A stretch of DNA of 64,000 nt from contig NZ_QZEX01000003.1 in NCBI RefSeq assembly GCF_003646465.1, forward strand, positions 1-64,000. The letters run 5' to 3'. Numbering within the stretch: position 1 is the first letter of the stretch; the number at the start of each line of letters is the position of its first letter. Source of the DNA: Chachezhania antarctica (GTDB lineage Bacteria; Pseudomonadota; Alphaproteobacteria; Rhodobacterales; Rhodobacteraceae). A program made the translations under genes and the position numbers. The notes below the pieces were generated by a model, which was not told the DNA's origin, ran no database searches, and saw only the letters and a program-made list of their open reading frames with translations. Of this stretch, positions 22,326-31,057 are shown in pieces.

Positions 22326-25205
22326 TCACCCCGGCGCTTGCGTCGGACCCGCGCCTGTCACGCAGGGCAGGGATGCAAGCTGGACCCGGGCGCGGCGTTC
22401 GAACCCCGCGGCGCCTTGTGCGGCGGCGGCGGCCACCGCGCGCCGAAGGGCCGTGCGCGCGCGTACGGGCCTGTCCACGCGTTCCATCAGGCTGGCGTGG
22501 AGCCGGAAAAGCTCGGCCTCGTACCAGCGCTCCCCGGTCCTGCGGGTGATCGCCAGGGCGTGGCGCAGAGTCGTCAGCGCCTGGACCGCATCGCCGGAAG
22601 CGGCGGCCATCTCGGCCGCAAGGCCCAGGTTGAAGGGCCGGGTCAGCTGCACGTTGGCGCGCTTGAAGGAGGCCTGCCCGTCGCGGAACAGATCGAAGCC
22701 CGCCTCGTCGCCCAGCATCACGCGGGCCCAGCCCGAAAGCATCCCGGCCGCGGGGCGCCAATGGGGCATGTCGAAATCGCGGCAGATCGCGTTCAGCCTG
22801 TCCGCCCGTTCCAGCGTCGTTTCCGTTTCGCCGCGCAGACGGGCCATGACCGCCCCGGCCCAGAGCATCTGCGCCTGGCCGAACGGCTGGTTCAGCGCCT
22901 GGGCTTCCTGCATTCCGGCGGCGAAATACGCCTCGGCGTCGGCATCCTTGCCCAGAACCTGGGACACGCAGGCGGCGTACTGGTTGCACACGATGACGGG
23001 GTGTTCGCCGAACAGCGTCTCGGCGCCGTCCTGATCGAACCCTTCCGCCATGGCGAGCACCGTTTCAATCCTGGGCCCGCAGGCCGGGAAGGCGCCCAGA
23101 AAGAAATCCGTCTGCCCGACGGCGTTATGGACGGCCATGGCGATATGATCGGGAGCGGTATCGGCAAGGCTGTCCATGCTCTGCGCCAGTTCCCCGGCGC
23201 GCGCCAGTTCGGCCCGCGAAATGTGATAGTTCCAGAACCCCGCCAGCACCGGCAGCGTTGCTACCGGATCGCGCACCGACCTGGCCAGCGTTTCGGCGCG
23301 CGAGAAGACCTGCCGAAGCTCGTCCCCGGTGAAGCCGTTCGAAACGATCAGCGCCGCGCCAAGTCCCTGTAGCACCCGAAGCTCTGCCGCCTGCAGGTCG
23401 CGGGACGGGTCATCGCACCGTGCATACATCTCCAGCGCCTGCCGCAACTGTCGGGCCGCGTCCTGACCCGCACCGCGCCCAAGGGCCTGCAGGCCCGAAA
23501 CCCCGCGGTACTGCGCCGCCCGGGGCCAGTCGGCGGCCCGTTCGAAATGGTCGGCGAGCGTCGGGGCGATCCCGTCCGTGTCACGCCCGTAGGCCTGTTC
23601 CAGACGCGTCCCGATGCGGCGGTGAAGCCCCTGCCGTATGCCGGCCGGAATGCCGTTGTACAAGGCCTCGTGATACAATGCATGGCGAAAGGCGAACCGC
23701 GTTTCGATCACCCCGTCCGGGCGCCGGACATGCCCGGCATGCTCGATGAAGCGGTGGCGGGAGGCCAGAGTATCGAGCTGCCGTTCGCTGGCCTCGATCG
23801 CCCCGGCCCCGTCGGCAAGCGACGGGCCCGAAAAGATCGCGCCGGCAACGCTGGCGCTTTCCAGCAAGGCGCGGTCGTCGGGGCCCAGCCGCTCGATCTC
23901 GGCATCGATGAAATCCGTCACGCTGGCGGGCATGGTCGACACCAGCGCCTCGGGCGGGTGATGAAGCGACCAGCGCCCGTCGACCTTCAGGATATCGCCC
24001 TGCTCTACCCAGCGCCCGACGGCCGCGTCGATGAGGATCGCGTGCCCTTCGGTCCGTTGGGCGAGCAGGGGTGCGAGCGTCCGCGGGAAAGTGTTGCCGG
24101 GCAAACGCTGGCCCAGATAGTCGTCCACGGCCCCGGGGCTGAGCCCGCCCAGTGTCAGGACCCGCGTTTCCGGGCGCCGGTTGAGATGGCGGAGCGTGTC
24201 GGCAAGATCGCTTGTCCGGTCCACCTCGTCATATCGGTAGGTCCCGATCACCATCAGCCGCGCCGGCCCGGTCCGCAGCCCCCAGGCCGCAAGCCATGCC
24301 AGCGTGCTGGGGTCCGCCCAGTGCAGGTCTTCCAGCACGAGGATCCCCGGATGATCCGCCGTCAGCCTGTCCATCAGGTCCGCGCATTCGCGCAGCATCG
24401 AATCCGGCCTCTCGGGATCCATGTCCATCGTCGCTGACGCGCGCTTGCGGCCTTGCCCCGGGATCTGGTCGGCCCAGGACGGCGCAACGTCGTGCAGCAG
24501 GCGACCCAGCGTTGCGCCCGCAGGTCCGGCAGAAATCTGCGACAGTGCCTCGAGCAACGGTCCATAGGCTTCGCGCGCGCCGGGATGGGGGATCGCCTGG
24601 CCACGGGCGACCCACAGCGCCGGGCGCGCCGGACGCTGCGACAGGAAGCGATCGGTCAAGCGCGTCTTGCCGGCACCGGCCTCGCCCGCGATCAGCACGA
24701 CGGGCCGGCTGCCGCGGCGGGCCGCGGCGGCGGCCTCTGTCAGCGCCTGGATCTGGGGGCCGCGCCCGACGCACAGAGCGGGATCCGCGCCGGAGTGCGG
24801 GGTGCTGCCGCCCATGAATTCGATCGGCGCCAACAGCCGGTAGCCATGCCGCCCGACGGTTTCGATATACGTGGGCAGTGCCGCATCGTCCCCCAGCAGG
24901 CGGCGCAGTTCGCGCACGCATTGCTTGGGTCCCGCGTCGCTGCCGTGACGTTGGCCCCAGACAAGATCGCGCAGGTCCTGCTGGCTGACGACCTCGCCCT
25001 GCCGCTCGATCAGGGCGACCAGCACGTTCAGCGTCTTGGGGCGCAGCTTGTGGGCCTCGTCCCCCACATGGAGAAGAGCGGCCGCCAGATCGAGCTTGAG
25101 AACGGTCAATGCGTGCCCCGTAAAGAAATGTCCGAACGATCTGGTGCAGGTAGGTGGTTCGGCATCGCTTCCCGTTTCGCGCTCTTTCCCGGCTTCTAAT
25201 ACCAC
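22326..25205 (-). CDS. Large winged-helix regulator with P-loop ATPase and TPR-like domains
   Basis: 959 residues from a GTG at 25205; a TTG at 25109 (…A-L-T-V-L-K-L) would leave 927 residues and has a better match to the domain start and a GGGG site upstream. Domains: OmpR-type DNA-binding winged helix (about 40-130; Y-I-E-T-V-G-R-H-G-Y-R-L), AAA/NACHT-like ATPase (about 145-500; Walker A GEAGAGKT, Walker B LVLEDLHWADPST), then helical repeats to the C terminus. This matches large signal-transducing regulators of the AfsR/MalT-like type. It has no receiver domain. Its gene lies between the serine hydrolases and TpsB, so these are the likely targets. The ligand is unknown. Confidence 0.85.
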   Translation of the reverse strand: MVLEAGKERETGSDAEPPTCTRSFGHFFTGHALTVLKLDLAAALLHVGDEAHKLRPKTLNVLVALIERQGEVVSQQDLRDLVWGQRHGSDAGPKQCVRELRRLLGDDAALPTYIETVGRHGYRLLAPIEFMGGSTPHSGADPALCVGRGPQIQALTEAAAAARRGSRPVVLIAGEAGAGKTRLTDRFLSQRPARPALWVARGQAIPHPGAREAYGPLLEALSQISAGPAGATLGRLLHDVAPSWADQIPGQGRKRASATMDMDPERPDSMLRECADLMDRLTADHPGILVLEDLHWADPSTLAWLAAWGLRTGPARLMVIGTYRYDEVDRTSDLADTLRHLNRRPETRVLTLGGLSPGAVDDYLGQRLPGNTFPRTLAPLLAQRTEGHAILIDAAVGRWVEQGDILKVDGRWSLHHPPEALVSTMPASVTDFIDAEIERLGPDDRALLESASVAGAIFSGPSLADGAGAIEASERQLDTLASRHRFIEHAGHVRRPDGVIETRFAFRHALYHEALYNGIPAGIRQGLHRRIGTRLEQAYGRDTDGIAPTLADHFERAADWPRAAQYRGVSGLQALGRGAGQDAARQLRQALEMYARCDDPSRDLQAAELRVLQGLGAALIVSNGFTGDELRQVFSRAETLARSVRDPVATLPVLAGFWNYHISRAELARAGELAQSMDSLADTAPDHIAMAVHNAVGQTDFFLGAFPACGPRIETVLAMAEGFDQDGAETLFGEHPVIVCNQYAACVSQVLGKDADAEAYFAAGMQEAQALNQPFGQAQMLWAGAVMARLRGETETTLERADRLNAICRDFDMPHWRPAAGMLSGWARVMLGDEAGFDLFRDGQASFKRANVQLTRPFNLGLAAEMAAASGDAVQALTTLRHALAITRRTGERWYEAELFRLHASLMERVDRPVRARTALRRAVAAAAAQGAAGFERRARVQLASLPCVTGAGPTQAPG

Positions 25206-25214
25206 AGTTGCACC
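25198..25214 (+). repeat. Dispersed intergenic motif, weak copy C at the regulator start
   Basis: AATACCACAGTTGCACC agrees with copy B at 12 of 17 positions. It overlaps the GTG that would start the 959-residue reading of the regulator, which favours the downstream TTG start. Much weaker than copies A and B. Confidence 0.25.
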
Positions 25215-25642
25215 GGCACCAGAAAATCATCGCCGTCCGTGCCTCCGCTGCGCCACGTCAAGCCACGGCCGATGCCGAAATGCGCCGCGATTTGCGTGAC
25301 TTGGCGCGGCCCCGACGCCCTGAGGACGAGCGTCTCCCATGACGCGTACCTCTCAGCCGCAAGGCCCCGTCGGATCGTCCCGGGTTCTTCTTTCTCTACA
25401 AGGGATTATACCCAAATTGAACCGTTGGCCCCCTTTGTTTGCGGACATCACTGGGCCAGAACGCCGGCAATCGCAGGGAAGAGCGCGCCATGGACCGCGC
25501 CCGGTGCCGGGACGCTCGGGATGACGACACCCGTCTTCGGGGCGCGCCCCTTCCTTTTCGGCGGCCGCGTGTCTGCCCCGCGAACACCCATGCGCCAGCG
25601 CATTCAATTGCCGCGGCTGAACGCCAGAAACAGGACGCTGTC
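25206..25642. other. Intergenic region between the regulator and TpsB genes
   Basis: 437 bases with no convincing gene. An in-frame ATG at 25439 would extend the TpsB protein by 68 basic, proline-rich residues and hide its signal peptide, so it is not used. Motif copy B lies at 25407-25423. The region holds divergent promoters. Confidence 0.5.
25407..25423 (+). repeat. Dispersed intergenic motif, copy B
   Basis: TATACCCAAATTGAACC, followed by similarity to copy A for about 60 bases. It lies about 220 bases before the TpsB gene and in the same orientation, as copy A does before the serine hydrolase gene. The two may be operators of the large regulator between them, or a direct repeat left by recombination. 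Confidence 0.5.
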
Positions 25643-27352
25643 ATGACTTCGAAAGCTTCGCTCCCGGTGCGCCGGACCGCTCTCATCTTGCCTGTCGGAA
25701 CCGGATCGCGCGCCGTTTTCGTGTCCGCAGCCCTTTTCGGGGCTGGCCTGGCCTGGTCCGCCGCGGCGCAGTCGCTGACCACGCCTGTCGAACGGGCCGT
25801 GGCCGGGCAGACGGTGATCCTTGAACGGTTCACCTCGCCGCCGCAGGCCGGCAGGTTCGACCTGACCGTCGTCGACCAGCGCAAGCAGATCGACATGGAC
25901 GCCGCGGCAAAGGTCCGGTTCCGCCTGCGGTCCCTGTCCATCGACGGGGCGCGGACCGTCCCGCCTGCCGACCTCGCCCGCCTGTGGCAGGGCCGGATCG
26001 GGACGGACGTGACGCTCGCCGATCTCTACCGCATCGCCGATGCCGTCGATGCGGCCTATTACGCCGCCGGGTACTTTTCGAAGACCGTGGTGCCGGAACA
26101 GAACCTCGCCACCGGAGAGATCAGCCTGCGGGTCTACGAAGGCTATGTTCAGCGGGTCGAGATCACCAGCGACATCCCCGGGATCGAGACGCGCCTTGCG
26201 CCCTATATCGACCGTATCCTGCGCATGAGCCCGATCCGCGTGAAGGAAGCCGAACGCATCCTGCTGCTGATGAGCGATATCGGCGGGCTGGACATCGAAG
26301 GCACCTTCGTCCGCCCCGAAGAGGCCACCGGCGGTGGCCTTCTGAAGCTTGAAATCGGGCAGACCCGCCGGTCGGGGGTGATCGGGCTCGACAACATGGG
26401 CTCGGACTCCGTGGGGCCGCTGGAACTGTCGGCGAACCTGATGCTGAACGACGTGTTCCGCCGGTTCGAAACCACAAGCCTTGTCGGCGTGACGATCCCG
26501 GACAATCCGAAGGAACTGGGGATGCTCCAGATCGGGCAGGACTACCCGGTCGGCGCGGATGGCGTGACAATGGGCTACAGCCTGTCCTATGTCCGGTCGC
26601 GCCCGGGCGGATCGGAGGCCGACAATGATATCGACGTGACGTCGGTCGTGGGGGGCGGATACCTTGCCTATCCCTTCCTGCGCACGGAAGATCACAGCAT
26701 CTATGGCCGGGCCGAACTGTTTGCGCGGCACGACACTGTGGATGCCGCGGGCACCACGGTATCCGACGCGCGGACGCAATGGGGGGAATTCACGCTCCAG
26801 TACGACCGCGCTTTCGAAACGGGCGGATTTTCGATCGATGGCGGCTTCAGCCTCGGGTCGGCGAGCGATGACGTGACGGGCGACGCACGGGAAGATTTCC
26901 ACCTGTTCACGACCGGGTTCAACTATGCGCAGGCGCTTGGCGATGTTGCCGACCTGGGCATCAGCGGGATCGGCCAGTTTGCCACCGAATCCCTTCCGGG
27001 CGCGGTGCGTTTCGCGGTTGGCGGCGCGCCTTACGGCTGGGCCTTCGACAACGGCTCCATCTCGGGCGACAGCGGCATGGCCGCGGCGGTCGAGATCGGC
27101 CGGGATCTTGAAACCGGGATGGGCTTCCTGCCCGGGCTGTCGGTGGCGGCCTTCGTCGATTACGGGACGGTCTGGAACCATGGCGATCAGGCCGGCAGCC
27201 GCGACAGTCTCGGCTCCTACGGCCTTCAGCTGAGCGGCATGATGGGAGAGCGCGTCGCGTTCCAGCTGATCGCCAGCCGCCCGTGGACCACGCCCGAGCT
27301 TTTCGAAGACCCCGACCGCCGGCTACTGTTCCGCCTGTCCGTTCCGCTCTGA
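25643..27352 (+). CDS. TpsB/ShlB-FhaC family outer-membrane translocation protein
   Basis: 569 residues. A signal peptide (about 1-40, ending W-S-A-A-A-Q) precedes POTRA-like domains (about 80-260; D-G-A-R-T-V-P, A-Y-Y-A-A-G-Y-F) and a C-terminal beta barrel (about 270-569) with alternating hydrophobic strands and a terminal F-R-L-S-V-P-L. The usual VRGY/F motif is replaced by VGGAPYGWAFDNG, so the lid region is atypical. TpsB proteins secrete a TpsA partner; no TpsA with a TPS signal domain lies in the window. The start at 25643 is the one that gives an export signal. Confidence 0.82.
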   Translation: MTSKASLPVRRTALILPVGTGSRAVFVSAALFGAGLAWSAAAQSLTTPVERAVAGQTVILERFTSPPQAGRFDLTVVDQRKQIDMDAAAKVRFRLRSLSIDGARTVPPADLARLWQGRIGTDVTLADLYRIADAVDAAYYAAGYFSKTVVPEQNLATGEISLRVYEGYVQRVEITSDIPGIETRLAPYIDRILRMSPIRVKEAERILLLMSDIGGLDIEGTFVRPEEATGGGLLKLEIGQTRRSGVIGLDNMGSDSVGPLELSANLMLNDVFRRFETTSLVGVTIPDNPKELGMLQIGQDYPVGADGVTMGYSLSYVRSRPGGSEADNDIDVTSVVGGGYLAYPFLRTEDHSIYGRAELFARHDTVDAAGTTVSDARTQWGEFTLQYDRAFETGGFSIDGGFSLGSASDDVTGDAREDFHLFTTGFNYAQALGDVADLGISGIGQFATESLPGAVRFAVGGAPYGWAFDNGSISGDSGMAAAVEIGRDLETGMGFLPGLSVAAFVDYGTVWNHGDQAGSRDSLGSYGLQLSGMMGERVAFQLIASRPWTTPELFEDPDRRLLFRLSVPL

Positions 27353-27389
27353 CCGGGCGAAGGGTTCCCACGGGGGCGTCGTTCCTCCG

Positions 27390-27415
27390 CCGGGGAGGGC
27401 GCACACCTTCCCCGG
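27390..27415. terminator. Hairpin between convergent TpsB and RTX genes
   Basis: CCGGGGA at 27390-27396 and TCCCCGG at 27409-27415, with 12 bases in the loop, in the 136-base gap between the two 3' ends. May terminate both genes. Confidence 0.5.
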
Positions 27416-27488
27416 GGTCGGACGAGGCACCGATCAGCCGGTGGCGGTGCGGTTTCAAGCCAGGCGCGCCCGGGGAAGGCGAAAGGCG

Positions 27489-30400
27489 TCAGACGAACAG
27501 CCAGAAATCAGGATCCGTGGGATCGACGTCGTCATTCGTCAGGCGTCCCGTTTCGTCCACGTAGTTGCCGAACTGGATGTGGTGATAGGCGCCCGACACA
27601 TCCGGGATATAAAGGTTGTATCCCGTTTCGAAGACCGTCTCGACCAGCACATCGTCCGGAAGGTCCCATCCGAACATATCGCGGTCCAGCACGACCTTGT
27701 CGTGGTCGGTCTCGAAATTGCGGATGGTGTAGGTGCCGGACGTTGGCGGACCAAAGGCATTGGTCACTTCGCCATCGGGACCGCGCCCGTACTTGCGCCC
27801 GTATCCTTCGCGGAACACGAACAGGTCTGCCGCCCCGTCGGCGTCAATGCCGTTGCCATAGAGCGTCTGCCCGGCGCGCATGAGATTGTTCAGGTAGTCG
27901 GGATCGCTTGCCGAAACCCGCGCAGTCGTTCCGGGATCCAGAATGTCCGCGCCGTCGAGTCCGACGAGATTGTTGGAGAACCCGTTCCGGCCTAGCATCT
28001 CGTCCTCGCCCCCGGTGCCCGTCACGCTCCGTTCACCGGCGCCGTTCCGGATCGTGTTGAGCGTGCCCGTGCGGCCGGTATAGAGGTTCGGGATATCCTG
28101 AAACCCGGCCTCCATCAGGTCGGCCCGGCTGTCGAAACGCAGGATCCGGTCGACCGATCCGTCGCCGTCCATATCGATGTCCAGATCGCGCCCGTCCGAC
28201 CGCGCGATGGTCCGACCGTCGCCCGGCAGGGGCGGCGTTTCGGTGGCCGAGATCCGGTAGTGATCGATATCCAGCTGCGAGAGGTCAATCGTGTCCCTTG
28301 GTCCGACCGTGCCCTTGATCTCGGTCACGCGGTGGCCTTCGACCGTGTCGTCGAAGATGATCCTGTCGGCCCCCGGTCCCGGCGCGATCACGCCGCCGTC
28401 AAGGCTGGCATGGATCAGGTCCTTGCCTTTGCCGCCTCTCAGCGAGTCGGTGCCGGCCCCGCCGTTCAGAACGTCCCTGCCGCCGCCGCCGTCGAGCAGG
28501 TCGTCGCCCTTCCCCCCGGCCAGCCTGTCGCGGCCGCTGCCGCCTTTCAGGACGTCATCGGCGCCACCGCCTTTCAGCCGGTCGTCACCGCTCCGGCCCA
28601 GAAGGCGATCATCGCCGTAGCCGCCAACCAGCAAGTCCTTGTCCGAACCGCCATTCAGAACGTCATTGCCGCCGCCACCCTTGAGCTTGTCGTTGCCGCG
28701 GCCGCCGCGGGCGGTGTCCTTGCCCCCGCCGCCTTTCAGAACGTCGTTGCCGCCGCGTCCCAACAGCGTGTCTGCCCCGCCGTCGCCGGAAAGCCGGTCC
28801 CGGCCGCCGTCGCCATCGAGCCAGTCACGACCCGAACCGCCGTTCAGCACGTCCTTGCCGACGCCCCCCAGCAGCCAGTCCGCCCCGCCGTCGCCGGAAA
28901 GCCAGTCCCGGCCCCCGCCACCGTCGAGCCTGTCTTTCCCGGCACCGCCGTCCAGCGTATCGCGCCCGGCATTGCCGTCCAGCGTATCGCGCCCGGCATT
29001 GCCTGACAGGCGGTCGTTGCCGCCACCGCCATCCAGCCTGTCCATCCCTGCGCCGCCGATCAGAACATCCTTGCCCCTTCCACCCTCCAGGACGTCGCCG
29101 CCCTTGCCGCCAAGGAGGCTGTCATTCCCGCCGCCGCCAAGCAGGTTGTCCCTGCCGCGTCCCCCGTCGATCTGGTCATGCCCGCGGACGCCATTCGCGG
29201 TGTCCTTGCCGCGCCCCATCTCCAGCAGATCGTCCTTGTACGAGCCAAAGACCTTCTGCCCGCCCTTGCCGTCGAAGATGCGGACCTTGCCTTCGTATTC
29301 CCTGAGTTCGACCTCGTAGGTGCCCGTCTGATCGAAGGTCGACCGGACCGACAGGAAGGCCGCATCTGTGGAAAACGCCTTGTAGACAAGGAAATCCTTG
29401 GCGGGCACCACAAGCGGCGCACCTATGGCGCTGTGCAGTGCCACGTCGACGGAGCTGAGCGTGTCGGACGTCGTCTTCGTGGTCACGACATAGCTCCAGC
29501 CCTTGCGCAGGCCGCCTTCGATGCGGAACCAGTCCTGTTCGCCGAACATGTTCGCCCTGGACTGCGGCCCGGCCTCGTCGATCCGCCCGGCCTTGCGGTC
29601 GCTTCGTCCGATCTTGTCCGGCGTGTTCGCGTTCCCGCCATGATCGTCGGCGGGCGTGACCCAGACCTCGTAACCGCCGGTGCCCTGCTGCCCGTTCGGC
29701 ATGTCGGCGCCAGAGACGGTGATCAGCGCCTCGACCTCCTGCCCCGGCTCGTGGCCAAGGTGTCCGTCCATCGACACGCCCGCCGTTGCAAGCCCGCCGG
29801 ATCTGTCGGTGCCCAGCGGCGTGTAATGACCCGTGCCAAGGTTCAGGCCGCTGATCAGCGTTACATCCACGTCGATGTACTTCAGCTCCTTGGCCGTATC
29901 CTCGCCCATCGTGGTGCGGACATGCACGTCGTATTCGAAACCCGAGCGCAACGTGACCTTGAAGGCATCCTTGTCGCCCTGTGTCTCGATCTCTCCCTGG
30001 ACCTTCTGCGGCGACCCGGCCATCGACGCGGCGCCGGTCGACGGGATCTCCCCGTCGGTCGACGGCCCGTGGCCCCAGTCGTCGAGGAACCAGTCGGTGC
30101 CATCGCCTTCGACGATCGCGATGTTGTAGCTGTAGGTCCCGTCCTCATCCAGCCCGTGGCGGGAATCCCACGTGGCAAATGCCGGCATGATGAACCAGTC
30201 GGAATAGTCGGACGGCTTGAACGTCTGCCCGGGCAGCAGGAACGCATCCTCGCGCGAGGGCGTGGTCAGCGTCAGCCGGTCCCAGTAGGTGTAGTAGTCA
30301 TAGTGATCGTCGAATGCTCCGCGCCGCGGGCTGGCACCGATGGCGGGTTCGATGGTCGATAACTGGGGCCAATACACACCCTGCGGCGCGAACGCGGTGG

Positions 30401-30596
30401 AATCGGCATCGACCAGCCGCAGCCGGTCGCTCAACGCGTCGTTCTCGCTGTCGAGGATGATCGTGTATTGCTTCCCGCCGCCCTGCGCCCAGAAACCGAA
30501 CCAGTCGGAATCTCCTTCGGACATGTTGAACCGGTAGGTCTGCCCTACCTTGAGCTCGACGGCGTCTCTGTAACCGTCGGCGAAACCATCTGACAT
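27489..30596 (-). CDS. RTX (haemolysin-type calcium-binding) exported protein
   Basis: 1035 residues. N-terminal region (about 1-120, 190-300 and 340-460) has three beta-rich modules like PPC/pre-peptidase domains (E-L-K-V-G-Q-T-Y-R-F; G-D-S-D-W-F). Twenty-nine consecutive nonapeptides of the form GGxGxDxLx span about residues 471-731 and would form a calcium-binding beta-roll. A C-terminal domain (about 740-1035) ends FWLFV. No cleavable signal peptide is present, as expected for type I secretion, though no T1SS genes lie nearby. The start at 30596 has a clear GAGGGAAGA site. It could be an adhesin or enzyme; no catalytic motif is visible. Its gene is convergent with TpsB. Confidence 0.9.
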   Translation of the reverse strand: MSDGFADGYRDAVELKVGQTYRFNMSEGDSDWFGFWAQGGGKQYTIILDSENDALSDRLRLVDADSTAFAPQGVYWPQLSTIEPAIGASPRRGAFDDHYDYYTYWDRLTLTTPSREDAFLLPGQTFKPSDYSDWFIMPAFATWDSRHGLDEDGTYSYNIAIVEGDGTDWFLDDWGHGPSTDGEIPSTGAASMAGSPQKVQGEIETQGDKDAFKVTLRSGFEYDVHVRTTMGEDTAKELKYIDVDVTLISGLNLGTGHYTPLGTDRSGGLATAGVSMDGHLGHEPGQEVEALITVSGADMPNGQQGTGGYEVWVTPADDHGGNANTPDKIGRSDRKAGRIDEAGPQSRANMFGEQDWFRIEGGLRKGWSYVVTTKTTSDTLSSVDVALHSAIGAPLVVPAKDFLVYKAFSTDAAFLSVRSTFDQTGTYEVELREYEGKVRIFDGKGGQKVFGSYKDDLLEMGRGKDTANGVRGHDQIDGGRGRDNLLGGGGNDSLLGGKGGDVLEGGRGKDVLIGGAGMDRLDGGGGNDRLSGNAGRDTLDGNAGRDTLDGGAGKDRLDGGGGRDWLSGDGGADWLLGGVGKDVLNGGSGRDWLDGDGGRDRLSGDGGADTLLGRGGNDVLKGGGGKDTARGGRGNDKLKGGGGNDVLNGGSDKDLLVGGYGDDRLLGRSGDDRLKGGGADDVLKGGSGRDRLAGGKGDDLLDGGGGRDVLNGGAGTDSLRGGKGKDLIHASLDGGVIAPGPGADRIIFDDTVEGHRVTEIKGTVGPRDTIDLSQLDIDHYRISATETPPLPGDGRTIARSDGRDLDIDMDGDGSVDRILRFDSRADLMEAGFQDIPNLYTGRTGTLNTIRNGAGERSVTGTGGEDEMLGRNGFSNNLVGLDGADILDPGTTARVSASDPDYLNNLMRAGQTLYGNGIDADGAADLFVFREGYGRKYGRGPDGEVTNAFGPPTSGTYTIRNFETDHDKVVLDRDMFGWDLPDDVLVETVFETGYNLYIPDVSGAYHHIQFGNYVDETGRLTNDDVDPTDPDFWLFV
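28404..29186 (-). repeat. RTX repeat array, 29 nonapeptide units (27-bp period)
   Basis: Exactly 29 uninterrupted 27-bp units code the beta-roll. Two neighbouring units, beginning at 28944 and 28971, share a run of about 27 identical bases (28951-28977 and 28978-29004), a sign of recent unit duplication. Codons elsewhere in the array vary. Confidence 0.85.
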
Positions 30597-31057
30597 TCTT
30601 CCCTCGGCCGTTTTGGGGGCAATTCGACCCAGCTTGATAAAGACTCAGGGACATTGCGTAAACATTCGGCCCGCAAGTTTCCCTGATTTCCACGGAGGTA
30701 AAGCGCCCGCGTTGTGTAACATCGCAACAGTTTCCCGCTGCACGTGTTCTGTCGGACGCCCGCTATCAACCATGAGGCAAGCACGGCTTACGGCCTCGTT
30801 CGATCATATCCCGGAACCGCAGCCGTGGAGCGCGCGCTCCTGCCAGCGACTCGAACTGGCCGCGGCGATCAGCCAAACGGGGTCTGTTTCGGGCCTTCAC
30901 TGCGCCGCCAGGGTCGCCGGATTCTCAACGCCCTTCTCATGTCGGGAGACGCCGGCGAGGATCACGCAAATATAGCTGACAGTCCGGTTCTCGCGTAGTG
31001 TGGGCCGGAAACGCCCGCGGACTGACCCGTCGACCCAACCATTTCCGGAAAACGGCA
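30597..31057. other. Divergent intergenic region between RTX and LysR genes
   Basis: 461 bases. A small open frame here (30613-30975) has no family features and I do not accept it. I see the RTX ribosome-binding site next to 30596 and no other clear element. Promoters for both genes must lie here. Confidence 0.4.

Noticed and set aside
25439-25642. N-terminal extension of the TpsB protein from an upstream ATG
   Set aside because: Would place 68 charged, proline-rich residues before the signal peptide; the start at 25643 gives a normal export signal.
28404-29186. 27-bp periodic repeats that might look like a CRISPR array
   Set aside because: They are in frame and encode 29 RTX nonapeptides of one long protein; there are no spacers and no cas genes.
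28260-29319. Plus-strand open frames opposite the RTX repeats
   Set aside because: Proline- or alanine/valine-rich low-complexity readings antisense to a clear RTX coding region.
30613-30975. Possible small gene in the RTX-LysR gap
   Set aside because: No RBS, no family pattern and several competing frames.
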